Positions 12,330 through 24,792 of a stretch of 64,000 bases of DNA are shown piece by piece (position 1 is the first letter of the stretch; every line of letters starts with the position of its first letter). The notes below the pieces were generated by a model. That model had not been told where the DNA came from and searched no databases. It saw only the letters and a list, made by a program, of their open reading frames with translations. A program made the translations under genes and the position numbers. Origin of the DNA: Eutreptiella sp. 'Long Island Sound 2002'. Its lineage: Eukaryota > Euglenozoa > Euglenophyceae > Eutreptiales > Eutreptiaceae. The stretch covers positions 40,481,064 to 40,545,063 of the forward strand of contig OZ038389.1 in the NCBI GenBank assembly GCA_964036045.1, in the 5' to 3' direction.

Positions 12330-13792
12330 TGACCCCCCCCCCCCACCCCACCCCCCCACCCACCCACCCCTCAAAAAAGTGTTATCCAGTTTTAGGGGAT
12401 AGAGGCCTCAGAATCACAAAATCCATTGGGGGATGGTCTTATTGGGCAAAATAATGATTTTACAAGGGGTTGGACATCAAATATCATGCCTTGGGGTATG
12501 CTACGCGAATGACCCCAAAAAAGGGGGGTATATGACGCCCGCGCCTGCGCTTGATCTAACAACCTCTCTTCGAGGTGATTTTGCCCGGCCCCCCGGCGCA
12601 CTAACGTTCCCTCTGAACTTTAAAATCATGGCAACACGCTATCAAATTGAACAGCATACTGACACTGCCATCCTATCCATGACAGCACACAAAACCTTCC
12701 ACAAAGCGCAGTAGAACAGGCAAGGCAAAGTAGCAAGGAGCAGAGACTTGAAAACAGTTGTGAAAATGTCTGCATGGTATGCCTCAATCAACATATTGTT
12801 TTGCTGTGTGAAATTGAAGCGCTGCCGACCCCTCAAAAAAGATGTGCAGAAGGCTGCCCCTCAGCCTAAATCATTGCCTCCTTGAGCCCTGTAAACTGTG
12901 TCAACACATTACAAATCAGAACCTGCAATTTGATGATCACAGCCAACAACCCGCGCATCCTTTGCGCATCAGTTGTTCTTTTTTTTGTTCCGACTCAAAC
13001 TGTCCATCAAGTTCAAAGTGAGCTTTCGGGCAACAGCCCGGATCAACGAGTCGGGCATACAGTACAAACGAGGGTCCCACATGCAGCATCATGCCAACGT
13101 GTTGTGTAAAGTTGTCTACAACTGTCTCAAGTACCCCTGCAATCCCCCACATCACCAGCTTCAACAGGGGCCCACAGCAGGCCAGGCAACTTGCCATTCT
13201 GGCTCAAATCCTGAGGACCAGACCCTTCCGCAAACATGTGCACCCCCAAAACACGCACCAATGTGGTATTTCTTTGCCATCTGCCCTATCTCAGCGACCC
13301 AAGCTGTAGCCAATCCCCTCTGAGAAACGAACAACAGCCTGCTCAGACCAAACCCATGGAAAACGCGATCCATTCACTTCTTCAAAATATCGCTCACGGT
13401 AAAGGATGCCACTTGTTTCATTGGTTTCCGGACATCAGTGCGCAATGTTGTTCAACCCTTTCAAAATTGATGTGCAGGCGATATGTTGGGGTAACAACTC
13501 CCAAAAGCATTCCGTGGCCCACTGTGCAAGACTACAGCGCAGTCGGCGTCAAGTAGCTGAAAGGTTGACCCAGTGTAAAGCGCATCAACGTAGGCTTTTG
13601 AAGCAGATCTCAAAAAGGTATGCCCCCCCAGTTGGTATTTGTGGCCCATCACACCCTTCGCTTTGGTAACACTTAAAAAACCAGGCCCACACAAACTGCA
13701 CCACATTGATCTGAGGCTTGACAGCTTGACAGCGATCGACACACAGGCTCGGACGACGTAAAACGATCACACACACACACACACACACACAG

Positions 13793-13825
<33 letters not shown>

Positions 13826-13880
13826 GACTTGATCTTGAGAGGTCTTGAGCTCCTGCATACATTCGAACACCATGTCCAGG
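12330..13880. other. Intergenic, possible decayed gene remnants on the minus strand
   Basis: Several short minus-strand frames between 12937 and 13742 have protein-like composition (for example KGVMGHKYQLGGHTFLRSAS and ALYTGSTFQLLDADCAVVL). They are broken by stops and frame changes, and no family is recognised. They may be remains of a mobile-element ORF. A (CA)n microsatellite with a gaa interruption occupies 13770-13823, just downstream of the TMEM14-like gene. Confidence 0.35.
13770..13823. repeat. (CA)n microsatellite
   Basis: Two CA runs, each about 11 or more repeats, are separated by a short agaaa interruption. Confidence 0.95.
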
Positions 13881-13888
13881 TAATGGCC

Positions 13889-14200
13889 TCAAACAATGTT
13901 GAACAGATTGCACACCCCTGCAAAGAGGCCCATTATCAGTAGCATCCCAGCAGGCATGACCTTCTTGCTCTTCTTGTAACGCATGGCGCCCACTATTGCC
14001 ATGACTACCGAGGCCGCCAAACCAACGGTGTAGCCCGCGCTCGGATTTTCATCACACAGCCAGGCAGAGACACCGTATGCTGCCCCTAGACCCACACCGC
14101 CGACGAGGGATGGGACACTGCCCTTTTTAGCATATCCCATGCAGCCGCCCAAAGATGACAGCACCGCCATGCCGATGTTCAGGTTCTCCGTCGAAGCCAT
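13889..14200 (-). CDS. TMEM14-family small membrane protein
   Basis: The protein is 103 residues when started at the Met at 14200 (MASTENLNIG); this start is chosen because TMEM14 proteins are 100-115 residues and begin just before the first helix. Upstream frame extension to 14296 gives an unlikely Cys-rich leader. The diagnostic first segment GGCMGYAKKGSVPSLVGGVG matches the GY.K.GS.PSL.aG motif. Three or four hydrophobic helices follow, with the late MRYKKSKKVMPAGML block (family: R...S.K.MPAG). Members sit in mitochondrial, ER or chloroplast-envelope membranes and act in haem synthesis (TMEM14C) or fatty-acid export (FAX proteins); which applies here cannot be told. The gene is single-exon and ends at 13889. 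Confidence 0.9.
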   Translation of the reverse strand: MASTENLNIGMAVLSSLGGCMGYAKKGSVPSLVGGVGLGAAYGVSAWLCDENPSAGYTVGLAASVVMAIVGAMRYKKSKKVMPAGMLLIMGLFAGVCNLFNIV

Positions 14201-14326
14201 GGTCAGCACAATGATCTGAGGGCAGACGAAAGCAATGCGCAATGCGCAAAATTTGGTGAAAAAATCCCAGATTGTCGCACAGGAACAAGCATACACCGCA
14301 ACTGTTGGCTTCTTGATGCTTGTTGG

Positions 14327-14508
14327 CTTCTTGATGCTTGCTGTTATTTCCCGGAGGCTTCTGAATGCCTGCTGATATTTTCTGATCGCTCCTGAATGCT
14401 GGCTGACATTTTCTGGAGACTTCTGGATGCTTGCTGCTATTCCCTGATCGATCCTGGACGCTTCTTGCTATTTCCTGGAGGCTTCTGGATGGTTGCTGTT
14501 ATCTGGTG
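14327..14508. repeat. 31-bp minisatellite with alternating unit types
   Basis: About six units of exactly 31 bp run from cttcttgatgcttgctg onward. Units ending ctggagg alternate with units ending ctgatcg, giving a 62-bp higher-order dimer. It starts about 130 bp upstream of the TMEM14-like start codon. Confidence 0.8.
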
Positions 14509-14519
14509 TGCCCCAGCAT

Positions 14520-15805
14520 GAGCTTCCAGCAACAACACATTGGGCACTGAGTGAAGCAAATTTCAAATATTTGGAAACTGGACCACACATCACGCCACTA
14601 AGACCACGCAGCACAACCTGTGTCACCAAATTCTCTTGGGAATTATGGAGCTAATATGGGTCGAACATGGCTCAAAATATCCTTAAACCCCCCGTTTGAG
14701 CACCCCAAGTGGCCGAGGAACAATTTTGGAAAAATATTTTTTAACCACTTTTGAACACTCCCGGCCAAACCCAAGCAACAACAAAAAATGCCACATGCTG
14801 AACGAACAATGCCACATGCTGTAGGTCATGGCTAATTCGTCACTGGTGCATTTTCTGGCGTTTCAGGGTAGAATTGTCAGATGCACTTTTCGGGGGCCCC
14901 TTGTGCTTGGGCAAAAGCAGCGCGTGTTGTGGCACGTGTGCTGCAAAGCAACCACCCCAGACCGTGCCCACAAAGAAAGACACGAAAGGCCTACGGCAGA
15001 CGGATCATGGCGAAGGCGCTGCTCAGCCTTACGGCCCATCACAGCCCACCACAGACCCTCGCAGATCCTCATGGGCCCTGCAGAACTAAGTCAGTAAACA
15101 TGGACAACCAGAAACACCTCGTACTAAACCGACAGGGGCGCTGTCCTTGCAAAGGCCATGAGGCAACGGAAACTGGGCTCGCATACGCCCCCGTGTCACA
15201 GGCGCATGGTCATAACCACATTGTTCAGTGTGTTTCTTGCTGCACTGCAGCGTCAGTACTGTCCTTGCAAAGGGGGGGGGGGGGGGTAACTCAACAACAC
15301 CTTTGAGAACACTCTTCTGGAGGGAATACCAATGGCGCAAACAGTGAGTCCGGGGCTTTTGATCAGGCCATGGTGTCCCGTACACGCAGCCGTGGTCCAA
15401 ATATCACAACATTTTTGGAAGATCTTTTTTTTCCTGTGATTTGGGGCTGGGGATGGTGCTTTGGGGATGCCGATGACTGTCCTGCCGCTTGTTGCGAAAT
15501 GTGTCGCTGTCATCATAGGGGAGGGGCGGATTGGGAATGGCCGAATTTTGGAATGGCAATATTTGGCACAACAAAGGCGCACCAAGTTTTGCCATGGAAT
15601 TTAAGAATTTGTCCCAAATATTGCCACCCCAATCTACACGACGGTTTGTCAGTCAACAACCTTCAATCCCCCATCGGAGTCGTGAGGCTCGTACAGTGCA
15701 CGTGCTAGGGTAGGGGTACGGGGGTCACTTGGGTTCAAAATTGGTCAAAGATGACTTTTCCCAATGTTGTTCTTCGACCACTTGGGGTGCTCAAACAATT
15801 GACAT
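14520..15805. other. Intergenic, nothing recognised
   Basis: No gene-like frame. A G run (about 15274-15288) is present. Toward the right end, phrases such as 'accacttggggtgctcaaaca' already resemble the repeat array that follows. Confidence 0.5.
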
Positions 15806-17149
15806 TGAGCTGGTGGAACCGGTCTTGGTTTTATAACCCTTTTTAGTGTCTAGGGTGGACCTACCAAATGTAGCAAGAAGTAGCAAGCAGAAGGAGCAAG
15901 CAAGGAAGGACGCGCGAAATGGGCGACAAACACAACTCCGTTGTGGTGCTCCAGATTCCTCCGAAATTCTAGTGGATGATACCCATGGGTGTAAAGGACA
16001 ATCACACAACTTATAGCAAGAAATTGCATGGTGGCGGCCGAGAACGGGGGTCCCACACGGCGGACCGTATTTTCAAAAGCTGTCAAAAGTAATAGAAAAA
16101 AATGCTCTTCTTGGGGCAGTTTGGGTGTCTAGGATGTCCTTGGAGGGGTCCATTTACATTGGAACCAACCTAGATGATGAACAAACACCTTTGACCACTG
16201 TCTAGTGTGTTTTGTACCAAATTAGTGGCCTCACCGACCTCTTTTTGGGCCCAAAAATACCACAAAATCAGCCTTCAAAGCACCCTTTTTGCATACTTTT
16301 TCACGTTCCACCTTCCTGTGGTGTGTTTGGTAGCCATGGAATGCATTGCGCACCCTTGTGGTGAGAAATGATGGCGAAGGGGATCGCTTGCAACATATTT
16401 CAATGTTGTCAACACCCTTGAATGCCCTATTGTGCACCACCAGCGTGCACGGCACAAGTGGGTAAGGTTAAGGGGTGACAAATGGGTCCAAAAGTGGTCA
16501 AAAATGCTTTTTTCCAAAATTGTTCCTAGACCACTTGGGGAGCTCAAACAAATTATTTGAGACTATTTTGAGCCAGATTTGACCCATATTAGCCAATTCC
16601 CAAAAAGCCATGAAATGGGCATTTTTGGGATCGATGATGTGTACAAGGGGGGTCTGGGGGGGGGGGGGGGGGTGCTGTGTTTGAATGCCACGGGTTGTGT
16701 TGGGCACCCTTGTGGTAATAAATAATGATGAAGAGGATTACTTGCAAGCTATTTCCGCGCTGCTTACACCCTTCAATGCCCCATTGGAGTGGTGTGCACG
16801 GCGTGCAAAGTGCATGTGCTAGGGTAGGGGTACAGGGTGACCGGTGGGTCCAAAAGTGGTCAAAAATGCCTTTTTTCCAAATTTGTTCTTGCACCACTTG
16901 GGGAGCTCAAACAAGTGATTTGAGGCTATTTTTAGCGAACCTTGGACTCACATGAGTCTATGCAAGCTCCAAAAAAGCCTTGAAATGGGCAATTTCGGGA
17001 TTGACGGTGCATCACACAGGGTTCTGCTGGAATGAGGGTGGTGGTGTGATAGGTGACGGGTGCAGGAGGAGTGCTTGGGGGCATATCTCTTTTGCGAGCG
17101 GAGCCATTGTGGACCAATTTGAGCGCATATAGACTCCTGGTTAGGGTCA
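15805..17149. repeat. Diverged leading part of the large tandem repeat array
   Basis: The phrase gagctggtggaacc.gtcttgg with its following cccttttta..tctagggtggac context, which marks each array unit, appears here at about 15810, followed by an AGCAAGC-rich stretch, in diverged form. Later blocks (16490-16640 and 16850-16990) repeat each other: gtccaaaagtggtcaaaaatg, ttttttccaaa, accacttggggagctcaaaca. A long G run lies at about 16656-16672. The small ORFs here are repeat shadows. Confidence 0.6.
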
Positions 17150-20100
17150 GGGTCACCGAGCTGGTGGAACCAGTCTTGGTTTTATAACCCTTTTTAGTGT
17201 CTAGGGTGGACCTACCAGGTTTAGCAGCAGCAGCAGCAAGCAAGCAGCAGCAGCAAGCAAGCAAGCAGCACGCGCGAAATGGGTAAAAATCAGAACTCCG
17301 TCGTGGTGCTTCAGATTCGGGTGAAATTTTGGTGGATGATACCTATGGGTGTGAAGTACAATCACACAAAGTTTGAGCAAGAAACTCAACGGTGGCGGCC
17401 GGGAACGGGATTCGCAAGTGGCGGACCTCAGTTTCAAAATCTGCAGTTTAGGGCCAAAAACAGCCATTTTTGGGCCAAAAATGCCCTGGAACACATTCAA
17501 AACGGCCAAACGAAGGGAAACGGTGGGTACACTCCACGTGCGGCTTGACTTCCCCGTGTCAACGAGCTCTTTGCGGCCCTCTAACTCCATGATATGTCCC
17601 GGAAACGGCCCAAAAAGGCCCCCAGAAGCTCCAACTGCCGACAGCCACAAACCAAGAATAGGCCATATCTTTGGCTACATGGCTCAAAATGCGATTCCGA
17701 GGGCACCTACTCCACCCGCAACCCCCCACGTTTTGTGGTTTTCACCCCTCAGAATTGCCCAAACGGACGCCTAGACCCCCATACCTAGGCCCACTAGGTT
17801 GTGGCAGGCTGCAAGCTCAAGCCCAAACAGGTGGGTACCCAAATGGGTCAACAGGGTCCGAAAGGGGTAAAAATATGACTTTCCGCAAAAATGATCCCAG
17901 ACCATGTGCGACGCTAAAACAAGTGTTTTTGGGCTGTTTTGAGCTTGTGGTGGCCCATTTGGGTCCTCCAAACATCCCAAAATGCCTTGAAAATGGGCTG
18001 TTTTGGGAGCAAAAATGGGTCAAAAATGGGTCAAAAACACATTTTTCCAAAACTCATCGTAGACCATTTGGGGTGCACAAAAGGGTGAAATGAGCCCATT
18101 TTCAGCCCATTTTGGGGCATTTTGGCCCCTGAGAAGTCCCAAAAGCCTTGAAAGTAGGCCTCATAGTGATGGGGTTCACTTGCAAGCAGATTTCACATTG
18201 TCAAGAGCCATCAATGTGTGAATCATTCTTGATGTCCCTCAGCAGTCATAGCTGATGTTCCCTCCCCCACCGATGTTCCCTCCCCCACCAGCTCGGTCCC
18301 AATATTCAGTCTTGATTAGGATTAGGGCAATTTTGGGACTCACGGTGCCGCAAAGGGCGGTTTAGGGGGAACATAGAGGGAAGGGTGATAGGGGAGGGGT
18401 GCGGGAGGAATGCTAGGGGGCATGTCTCTTGAGCGAGCGAAGCAAGTGAGGAAGGGTTCCGAGGGCGGAGGATGGTATAGGGGAAAGTGGCGGTGATTGT
18501 TGTTGGTGTCCCTCAACATGCATTGTTATTCAGCCTCGTAGCCGATATTCCCTCCCCCACCAACTCGGTCCCACATCCCGGGGGACAAACGGGCGCAGGC
18601 GCCAGACGTGGGAAAAAAGGCCCACCAACGCGCCCTGGCCCACATCACCGTCCACCCCACAGCCCACCTACCAAAGGACTTCGGCACGGAGCGCCACATC
18701 GTCCTGGAGGGGCAAGCCCACCACATCATCACCGCCGCCCTATCAATATTCAGTCTTCATTAGGATTGTGGCCTTGGTTAGGGTTAGGGTTTAGGGTTTG
18801 GGTCACCGAGCTGGTGGAACCAGTCTTGGTTTTATAACCCTTTTTAGTGTCTAGGGTGGACCTACTAGGTTTAGCAGCAACAACAGCAAGCAAGCAGCAG
18901 CAGCAAGCAAGCAAGCAGCACGCGCGAAATGGGTAAAAATCAGAACTCCGTCGTGGTGCTTCAGATTCGGGTGAAATTTTGGTGGATGATACCTATGGGT
19001 GTGAAGTACAATCACACAAAGTTTGAGCAAGAAACTCAACGGTGGCGGCCGGGAACGGGATTCGCAAGTGGCGGACCTCAGTTTCAAAATCTGCAGTTTA
19101 GGGCCAAAAACAGCCATTTTTGGGCCAAAAATGCCCTGGAACACATTCAAAACGGCCAAACGAAGGGAAACGGTGGGTACACTCCACGCGCGGCTTGACT
19201 TCCCCGTGTCAACGAGCTCTTTGCGGCCCTCTAACTCCATGATATGTCCCGGAAACGGCCCAAAAAGGCCCCCAGAAGCTCCAACTGCCGACAGCCACAA
19301 ACCAAGAATAGGCCATATCTTTGGCTACATGGCTCAAAATGCGATTCCGAGGGCACCTACTCCACCCGCAACCCCCCCACGTTTTGTGGTTTTCACCCCT
19401 CAGAATTGCCCAAACGGACGCCTAGACCCCCATACCTAGGCCCACTAGGTTGTGGCAAGCTGCAAGCTCAAGCCCAAACAGGTGGGTACCCAAATGGGTC
19501 AACAGGGTCCGAAAGGGGTAAAAATATGACTTTCCGCAAAAATGATCCTAGACCATGTGCGACGCTAAAACAAGTGTTTTTGGGCTGTTTTGAGCTTGTG
19601 GTGGCCCATTTGGGTCCTCCAAACATCCCAAAATGCCTTGAAAATGGGTTGTTTTGGGAGCAAAAATGGGTCAAAAATGGGTCAAAAACACATTTTTCCA
19701 AAACTCATCGTAGACCATTTGGGGTGCACAAAAGGGTGAAATGAGCCCATTTTCAGCCCATTTTGGGGCATTTTGGCCCCTGAGAAGTCCAAAAAGCCTT
19801 GAAAGTAGGCCTCATAGTGATGGGGTTCACTTGCAAGCAGATTTCACATTGTCAAGAGCCATCAATGTGTGAATCATTCTTGATGTCCCTCAGCAGTCAT
19901 AGCTGATGTTCCCTCCCCCACCGATGTTCCCTCCCCCACCAGCTCGGTCCCAATATTCAGTCTTGATTAGGATTAGGGCAATTTTGGGACTCACAGTGCC
20001 GCAAAGGGCGGTTTAGGGGGAACATAGAGGGAAGGGTGATAGGGGAGGGGTGCGGGAGGAATGCTAGGGGGCATGTCTCTTGAGCGAGCGAAGCAAGTGA

Positions 20101-21590
20101 GGAAGGGTTCCGAGGGCGGAGGATGGTATAGGGGAAAGTGGCGGTGATTGTTGTTGGTGTCCCTCAACATGCATTGTTATTCAGCCTCGTAGCCGATATT
20201 CCCTCCCCCACCAACTCGGTCCCACATCCCGGGGGACAAACGGGCGCAGGCGCCAGACGTGGGAAAAAAGGCCCACCAACGCGCCCTGGCCCACATCACC
20301 GTCCACCCCACAGCCCACCTACCAAAGGACTTCGGCACGGAGCGCCACATCGTCCTGGAGGGGCAAGCCCACCACATCATCACCGCCGCCCTATCAATAT
20401 TCAGTCTTCATTAGGATTGTGGCCTTGGTTAGGGTTAGGGTTTAGGGTTTGGGTCACCGAGCTGGTGGAACCAGTCTTGGTTTTATAACCCTTTTTAGTG
20501 TCTAGGGTGGACCTACTAGGTTTAGCAGCAGCAACAGCAAGCAAGCAGCAGCAAGCAAGCAAGCAAGCAGCACGCGCGAAATGGGTAAAAATCAGAACTC
20601 CGTCGTGGTGCTTCAGATTCGGGTGAAATTTTGGTGGATGATACCTATGGGTGTGAAGTACAATCACACAAAGTTTGAGCAAGAAACTCAACGGTGGCGG
20701 CCGGGAACGGGATTCGCAAGTGGCGGACCTCAGTTTCAAAATCTGCAGTTGAGGGCCAAAATCAGCCATTTTTGGGCCAAAAAAGCCCTGGAACACATTC
20801 AAAACGGCCAAACGAAGGGAAACGGTGGGTACACTACACGTGCGGCTTGACTTCCCCGTGTCAACGAGCCCTTTGCGGCCCTCTAACTCCATGATATGTC
20901 CCAGAAACGGCCCAAAAAGGCCCCCAGAAGCTCCAAATGCCGACAGCCACAAACCAAGAATAGGCCATATCTTTGGCTACATGGCTCAAAATGCGATTCC
21001 GAGGGCACCTACTCCACCCGCAACCCCCCCACTTTTTGTGGTTTCCACCCCTTAGAATTGCCCAAACGGACGCCTACACCCTCGTACTTAGGCCCACTAG
21101 GCTGCAGCAAGCTGCAAGCTCAAGCCCAAACAGGTGGGTGCCCAAATGGGTCATTAGGGTCCAGTAGGGGCAAAAAGATGACTTTTCTCAAAAATGATCC
21201 TAGACCATGTGCGACGCTAAAACAAGTGTTTTTGGACCATTTTGAGCTTGTGGTGGCCCATTTTGGTCCTCCGAACATCCCAAAATGCCTTGAAAAAAGG
21301 CTGTTTTGGGACCAGAAATGGGTCAAGAATGGGTCAAAAACGCATTTTTTCAAAAATCATCCTAGACCATTTGGGGTGCACAAACGGGTGAAATGAGCCC
21401 ATTTTGAGCCCATTTTGGGGCATTTTGGCCCCTCAGAAGTCCAACAAAAGCCTTGAAAGTGGGCCTCGTGGTGATGGGGTTCACGTGCAAGCTGATTTCA
21501 CTTTGTCATGAGCCATCAGTGTGTGAATCATTCTTGATGCCCCTCACCAGTCATAGCTGATGTTCCCCCCCCCACCAGCTCGGTCCCAAT
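17150..21590. repeat. Tandem array of ~1650-bp units (two full, one partial)
   Basis: Unit joints are marked by gtcaccgagctggtggaacc at about 17150, 18800 and 20451, so the period is 1650-1651 bp. Units 1 and 2 are almost identical. Unit 3 carries many substitutions and stops after about 1.1 kb. Each unit contains an AGC/AAGC microsatellite, several caaaaatgggtcaaaa-type internal repeats and a duplicated gatgttccctcccccacc string. The ORFs in it recur at the same offsets in every unit but match no family, so they are treated as non-coding. Telomere-like strings precede the joints. Confidence 0.9.
18776..18812 (+). repeat. Telomere-like string at a repeat-unit joint
   Basis: ggttagggttagggtttagg followed by gtttggg lies immediately before the unit joint. 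The same string precedes the next joint at 20427-20463, and a shorter version lies at about 17140. The mix of TTAGGG and TTTAGGG suggests degenerate telomeric or subtelomeric DNA. Confidence 0.7.
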
Positions 21591-21599
21591 ATTCAGTCT

Positions 21600-21705
21600 T
21601 GATTAGGGTTAGGGTTGGTGTTAGAATTAGGGCCTAGAGTAGGGGCAGGGTTCGGGTGAGGGTTAGGGTTAGGGTTAGACCTAACCCTAGCCCTAGCCCT
21701 AGCCT
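21600..21705. repeat. Interstitial telomere-like tract with head-to-head junction
   Basis: Degenerate TTAGGG repeats run 21602-21678. After a two-base spacer (ac) the sequence continues as CTAACCC/CTAGCCC repeats to about 21702, that is, in the opposite orientation. Around the centre, 13 of 14 outward positions pair. Confidence 0.8.
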
Positions 21706-21721
21706 ACACACCAATCCGCGG

Positions 21722-21775
21722 TCCTTATGGGCAGTCCTTATCAAAAAAAATGAGTCCTAAAGGACTCCCCCGACC
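21722..21775. repeat. Small A-loop hairpin element (copy 1)
   Basis: gcagtccttatc, then an A8 tract and tgagtcc, then taaaggact form a short stem with an A-rich loop. The same layout (stem, A8-9 plus tgagt loop, stem) is found at 26519-26564, so it is a dispersed element rather than chance. Confidence 0.5.
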
Positions 21776-21779
21776 TTTG

Positions 21780-24700
21780 GGGGCGGTGGGTGCGTGACGC
21801 GCACATAGTGGGCACCGTTCTTGTTTGTCATGGAGATTTCCACCCCCAAAACAGGCCCATAAGAAAAGCAAGAGCCTCAGTGTGAGTAGAGGACCAAAAA
21901 ACCAAGAGGCCAACTTTTGTCAACAGGAGGAGGCAACACTTTACTTTGCCCAACACTCTGCCATGCGTTGTGGCTGCCCGAGGCCAACCTTGTTTTAGAA
22001 GAGTGGGAGCCCGGGGGGAGGGGGGGGGGTCTGAGATCCAAGGATTTGTGTACCAAAAATGGCGCAACAACCTTTTCCCTTTACCAAATGTATCTTTTCC
22101 CCCGAAGAACTTTCTGACAGATCCGACAGGGGAAAGGGGGGGCTGAGGAGGGCTGGGGGGGCTGGGGGTGCTGGGGAGGGGGGCTCCCTTTTTCCGATTC
22201 AAGCACAAGGCTGCCCTTCGCACTGTGCTCGTCAGCTGTTTGCCTCTGTCATCCCGTCTCATTTCCACATGCTCAAGGGGCTGAGCAACAAGACAAAGCG
22301 TTGCTGGGCCATAAGACTGACGATGGTCGTCACCCTTCGGAATCCCTCGAGCGTTCATCACAGTGACTTGAGCAGGAATGCGATGACGCCGCAACAACGG
22401 GCGGCAGAGGCGCCGCCAGTGTTCCGAGGCGCCCTCAGGGCTCATGGGTCGTGAGTAGCCTCCATCTCCTGTCTCCTCCGACAACCGCGGGCCACAATGC
22501 CGGAGTTCAGACACCCACACAAAGAAAGGCCACAATACAAACAATCCCCCTGCCGGCACCACCAGCCGCAACCATGGGTGGTCCACGACTTCTGGGGCCC
22601 TGCCTGCCGCCCATGCCCCAAGGCCGTCCACATTGCCCCTTCAACGTCCCCACACGCCACGCGTTCCCCAGTGTATTTGGCGTGGTGTACTGCTGCACCA
22701 GCCCCTGGAGCCCCTGAAGCCCCTTGCATCCCCCAGTGGAGTGGAAGTAAAGGCGTTGAACAGCACAAACAGAAGGGCCACATGCCTCAACGTACTTCAA
22801 CCTGCAACACGGTCCCCTCGTTCTTATTCACCCTCTCCCTTCCCCTTCCTCTGCCTTCCCACGGTATGGAATTGGAGAGTCACTGCGCGGGGTGTTGGAG
22901 GTCCCTATCAAAAGGGAGCAAAGCCAAGCTCCCAGCTGGGCCACCCGAAGAGGCAGGTAATACGTTGAAGGGGTGTGTGGACCATACACGCAAGATGAGA
23001 ATCGCCTGATTGGCTGATGTGTGATTTCTGTTAAGAAAATCCTCCGGAGGGGGGGTAAGAGCGGGGAGGGTCAAACCCCATCGGAATCTGTGTGGTCTGG
23101 TCGCAGGTAGTGAACCATGTGAACCATGAACGCCAAAACAACTGGCTTTCTGAAGAGTGCAAATGAATCCTGGATACTGAATGTACTACATAGCCCAGCA
23201 CACAACGGTGTGGTGGCTGGAAGGGGTCTTCCAGGATGCGTTTTCGTTCGTCGTGGGCGTCTGTCGCCGGGCGCATGCCGAGGCGAGGGACGGCCGCAAA
23301 AGCCCTTGTGCTGATCGCCTCCGTGGTATTGCGCCCAGCGGCGGGTGGGAGGGCGGGGGTATGAGTCGATTCAATCACTGCTCAACGCGAGGCCCAGCGG
23401 GATGCAGCAACCCACAAGTTCATGTTCGGATGGGGAAGGGTTGGGGGGTGACCCATACGCGCGGAGTATGTTTGCCGATTCGTACTTCTGGCCTGGCGCA
23501 TTTGGTTGTACCCTGTGGAGGCGTGCCCCCAGACCGCGCTGTTGGAGGGTCGGGGGGGGGGGGGGGGGGGGCGGGGCAGTGTGGTGGCTGAGAGCGGGAT
23601 GCGTATCCCACCGCTCACAAGTGCGCCTTTCTGCCCCCGCGGCCCCATGTCCCCTCCCCTCCGAGCGCTGACAGTCACATCCAATCACCCACCGGACAAT
23701 GAAGTTAGGAGGGTGCTTTGCGACGCTGAAGATGTGGGAAGTTGTAACGCAGGGACGCGGGGTCCTGAGTGCCAAGTGTGTCACAGGGAAGAGGGGGGGG
23801 GGTTGGTATGACGCCTGGATGGATTGCTGCCTGAAGCGGGCGGCGCCTACCGGCCTCTCGCCACTTACCCTTGCCCTTTCCTCGAACCCTCTCCCTGCGC
23901 AGCGGTGCCCATTGGCCTCTCATCCCCTTGTGCCCTTGATCTCCGGGCCTGGCCTGTCCTTACCCCCCCCCACGCCCTCTTCCCTTCCCTTTGGTCGGTG
24001 GTGCCAACAGAGCCTCCGGACCGTCCCTGTTCCACTGCCCTGTGTCGGGTCCACACGGAGGAGGGCGACAGCCCTTCCCATTGGCCGTTGGCGAGCAGGG
24101 GGGGGGGGGTGACCTAATTAAAAAACAGACAAATGCAAACCAGAGGTAATGCACTCCACAGTCAGGCATAAGTGCATCTTTATTCTCTATGCCAAACCTG
24201 GTTAACCCTCAAGACACACACTGTGTCTGAAACAGAAAACAGAACATCATGTCTGACTACATTAGTCAGACAATCACAGTCAGTAGCTGTAGCAGGGGGG
24301 GGGGGGGGGCTGGGCACAAGCGCAATGGAGCGGCCCTGAGTGGTGAACAAACATGATGAGTCCTGCCCGCCAGTGATGGCCATAGTGGTACCCCCCCTGG
24401 CTAAGCCCCCCCCCCCCCCGAGTCAGATGGATGGGCCAGGAGCCAAGGGCCCACTTGGAGGTCGGGGCAGGGGGCCGAACTTTTTTTCGTGTTTTTCACC
24501 CGCATTTGAATTCTCCACAAAAATCTGAGCATTTTGAGTACAGACCCATTGGGCAAAAAAAAACCTTTTCCCCCGTCGGCAGGCCAAAAAAATTTCCGGC
24601 GCCTTCTGCGCCCCATTTTCCCACATCTGTGCCAAAATATCTGTCACTCTCCACTCGTCACTGAGTGACAGATAGCCCCCCCCCCCCCCACCCACCCACC

Positions 24701-24780
24701 CACCCACCCACCCCCACAAAAAAATGTGGCCTGTTCTTATGGCCATCACTGCCGCCCGCCCGTCATCTTCGGCCGAGTCC
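21780..24780. other. GC-rich intergenic stretch with long G/C runs; no gene recognised
   Basis: Many overlapping open frames result from high GC and low stop frequency. None contains a family motif, and adjacent frames on both strands are equally open. Long runs of G or C occur near 23551-23570, 24297-24309, 24408-24418 and 24677-24689. Unrecognised exons cannot be excluded, particularly on the minus strand at 21828-22631. Confidence 0.4.
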
Positions 24781-24792
24781 TCAGCAGCGCGC

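Noticed and set aside
17201-20952. 149-183-residue ORFs repeated in each 1650-bp unit
   Set aside because: They recur only because the unit recurs, cross an AGC/AAGC microsatellite and contain no family motif.
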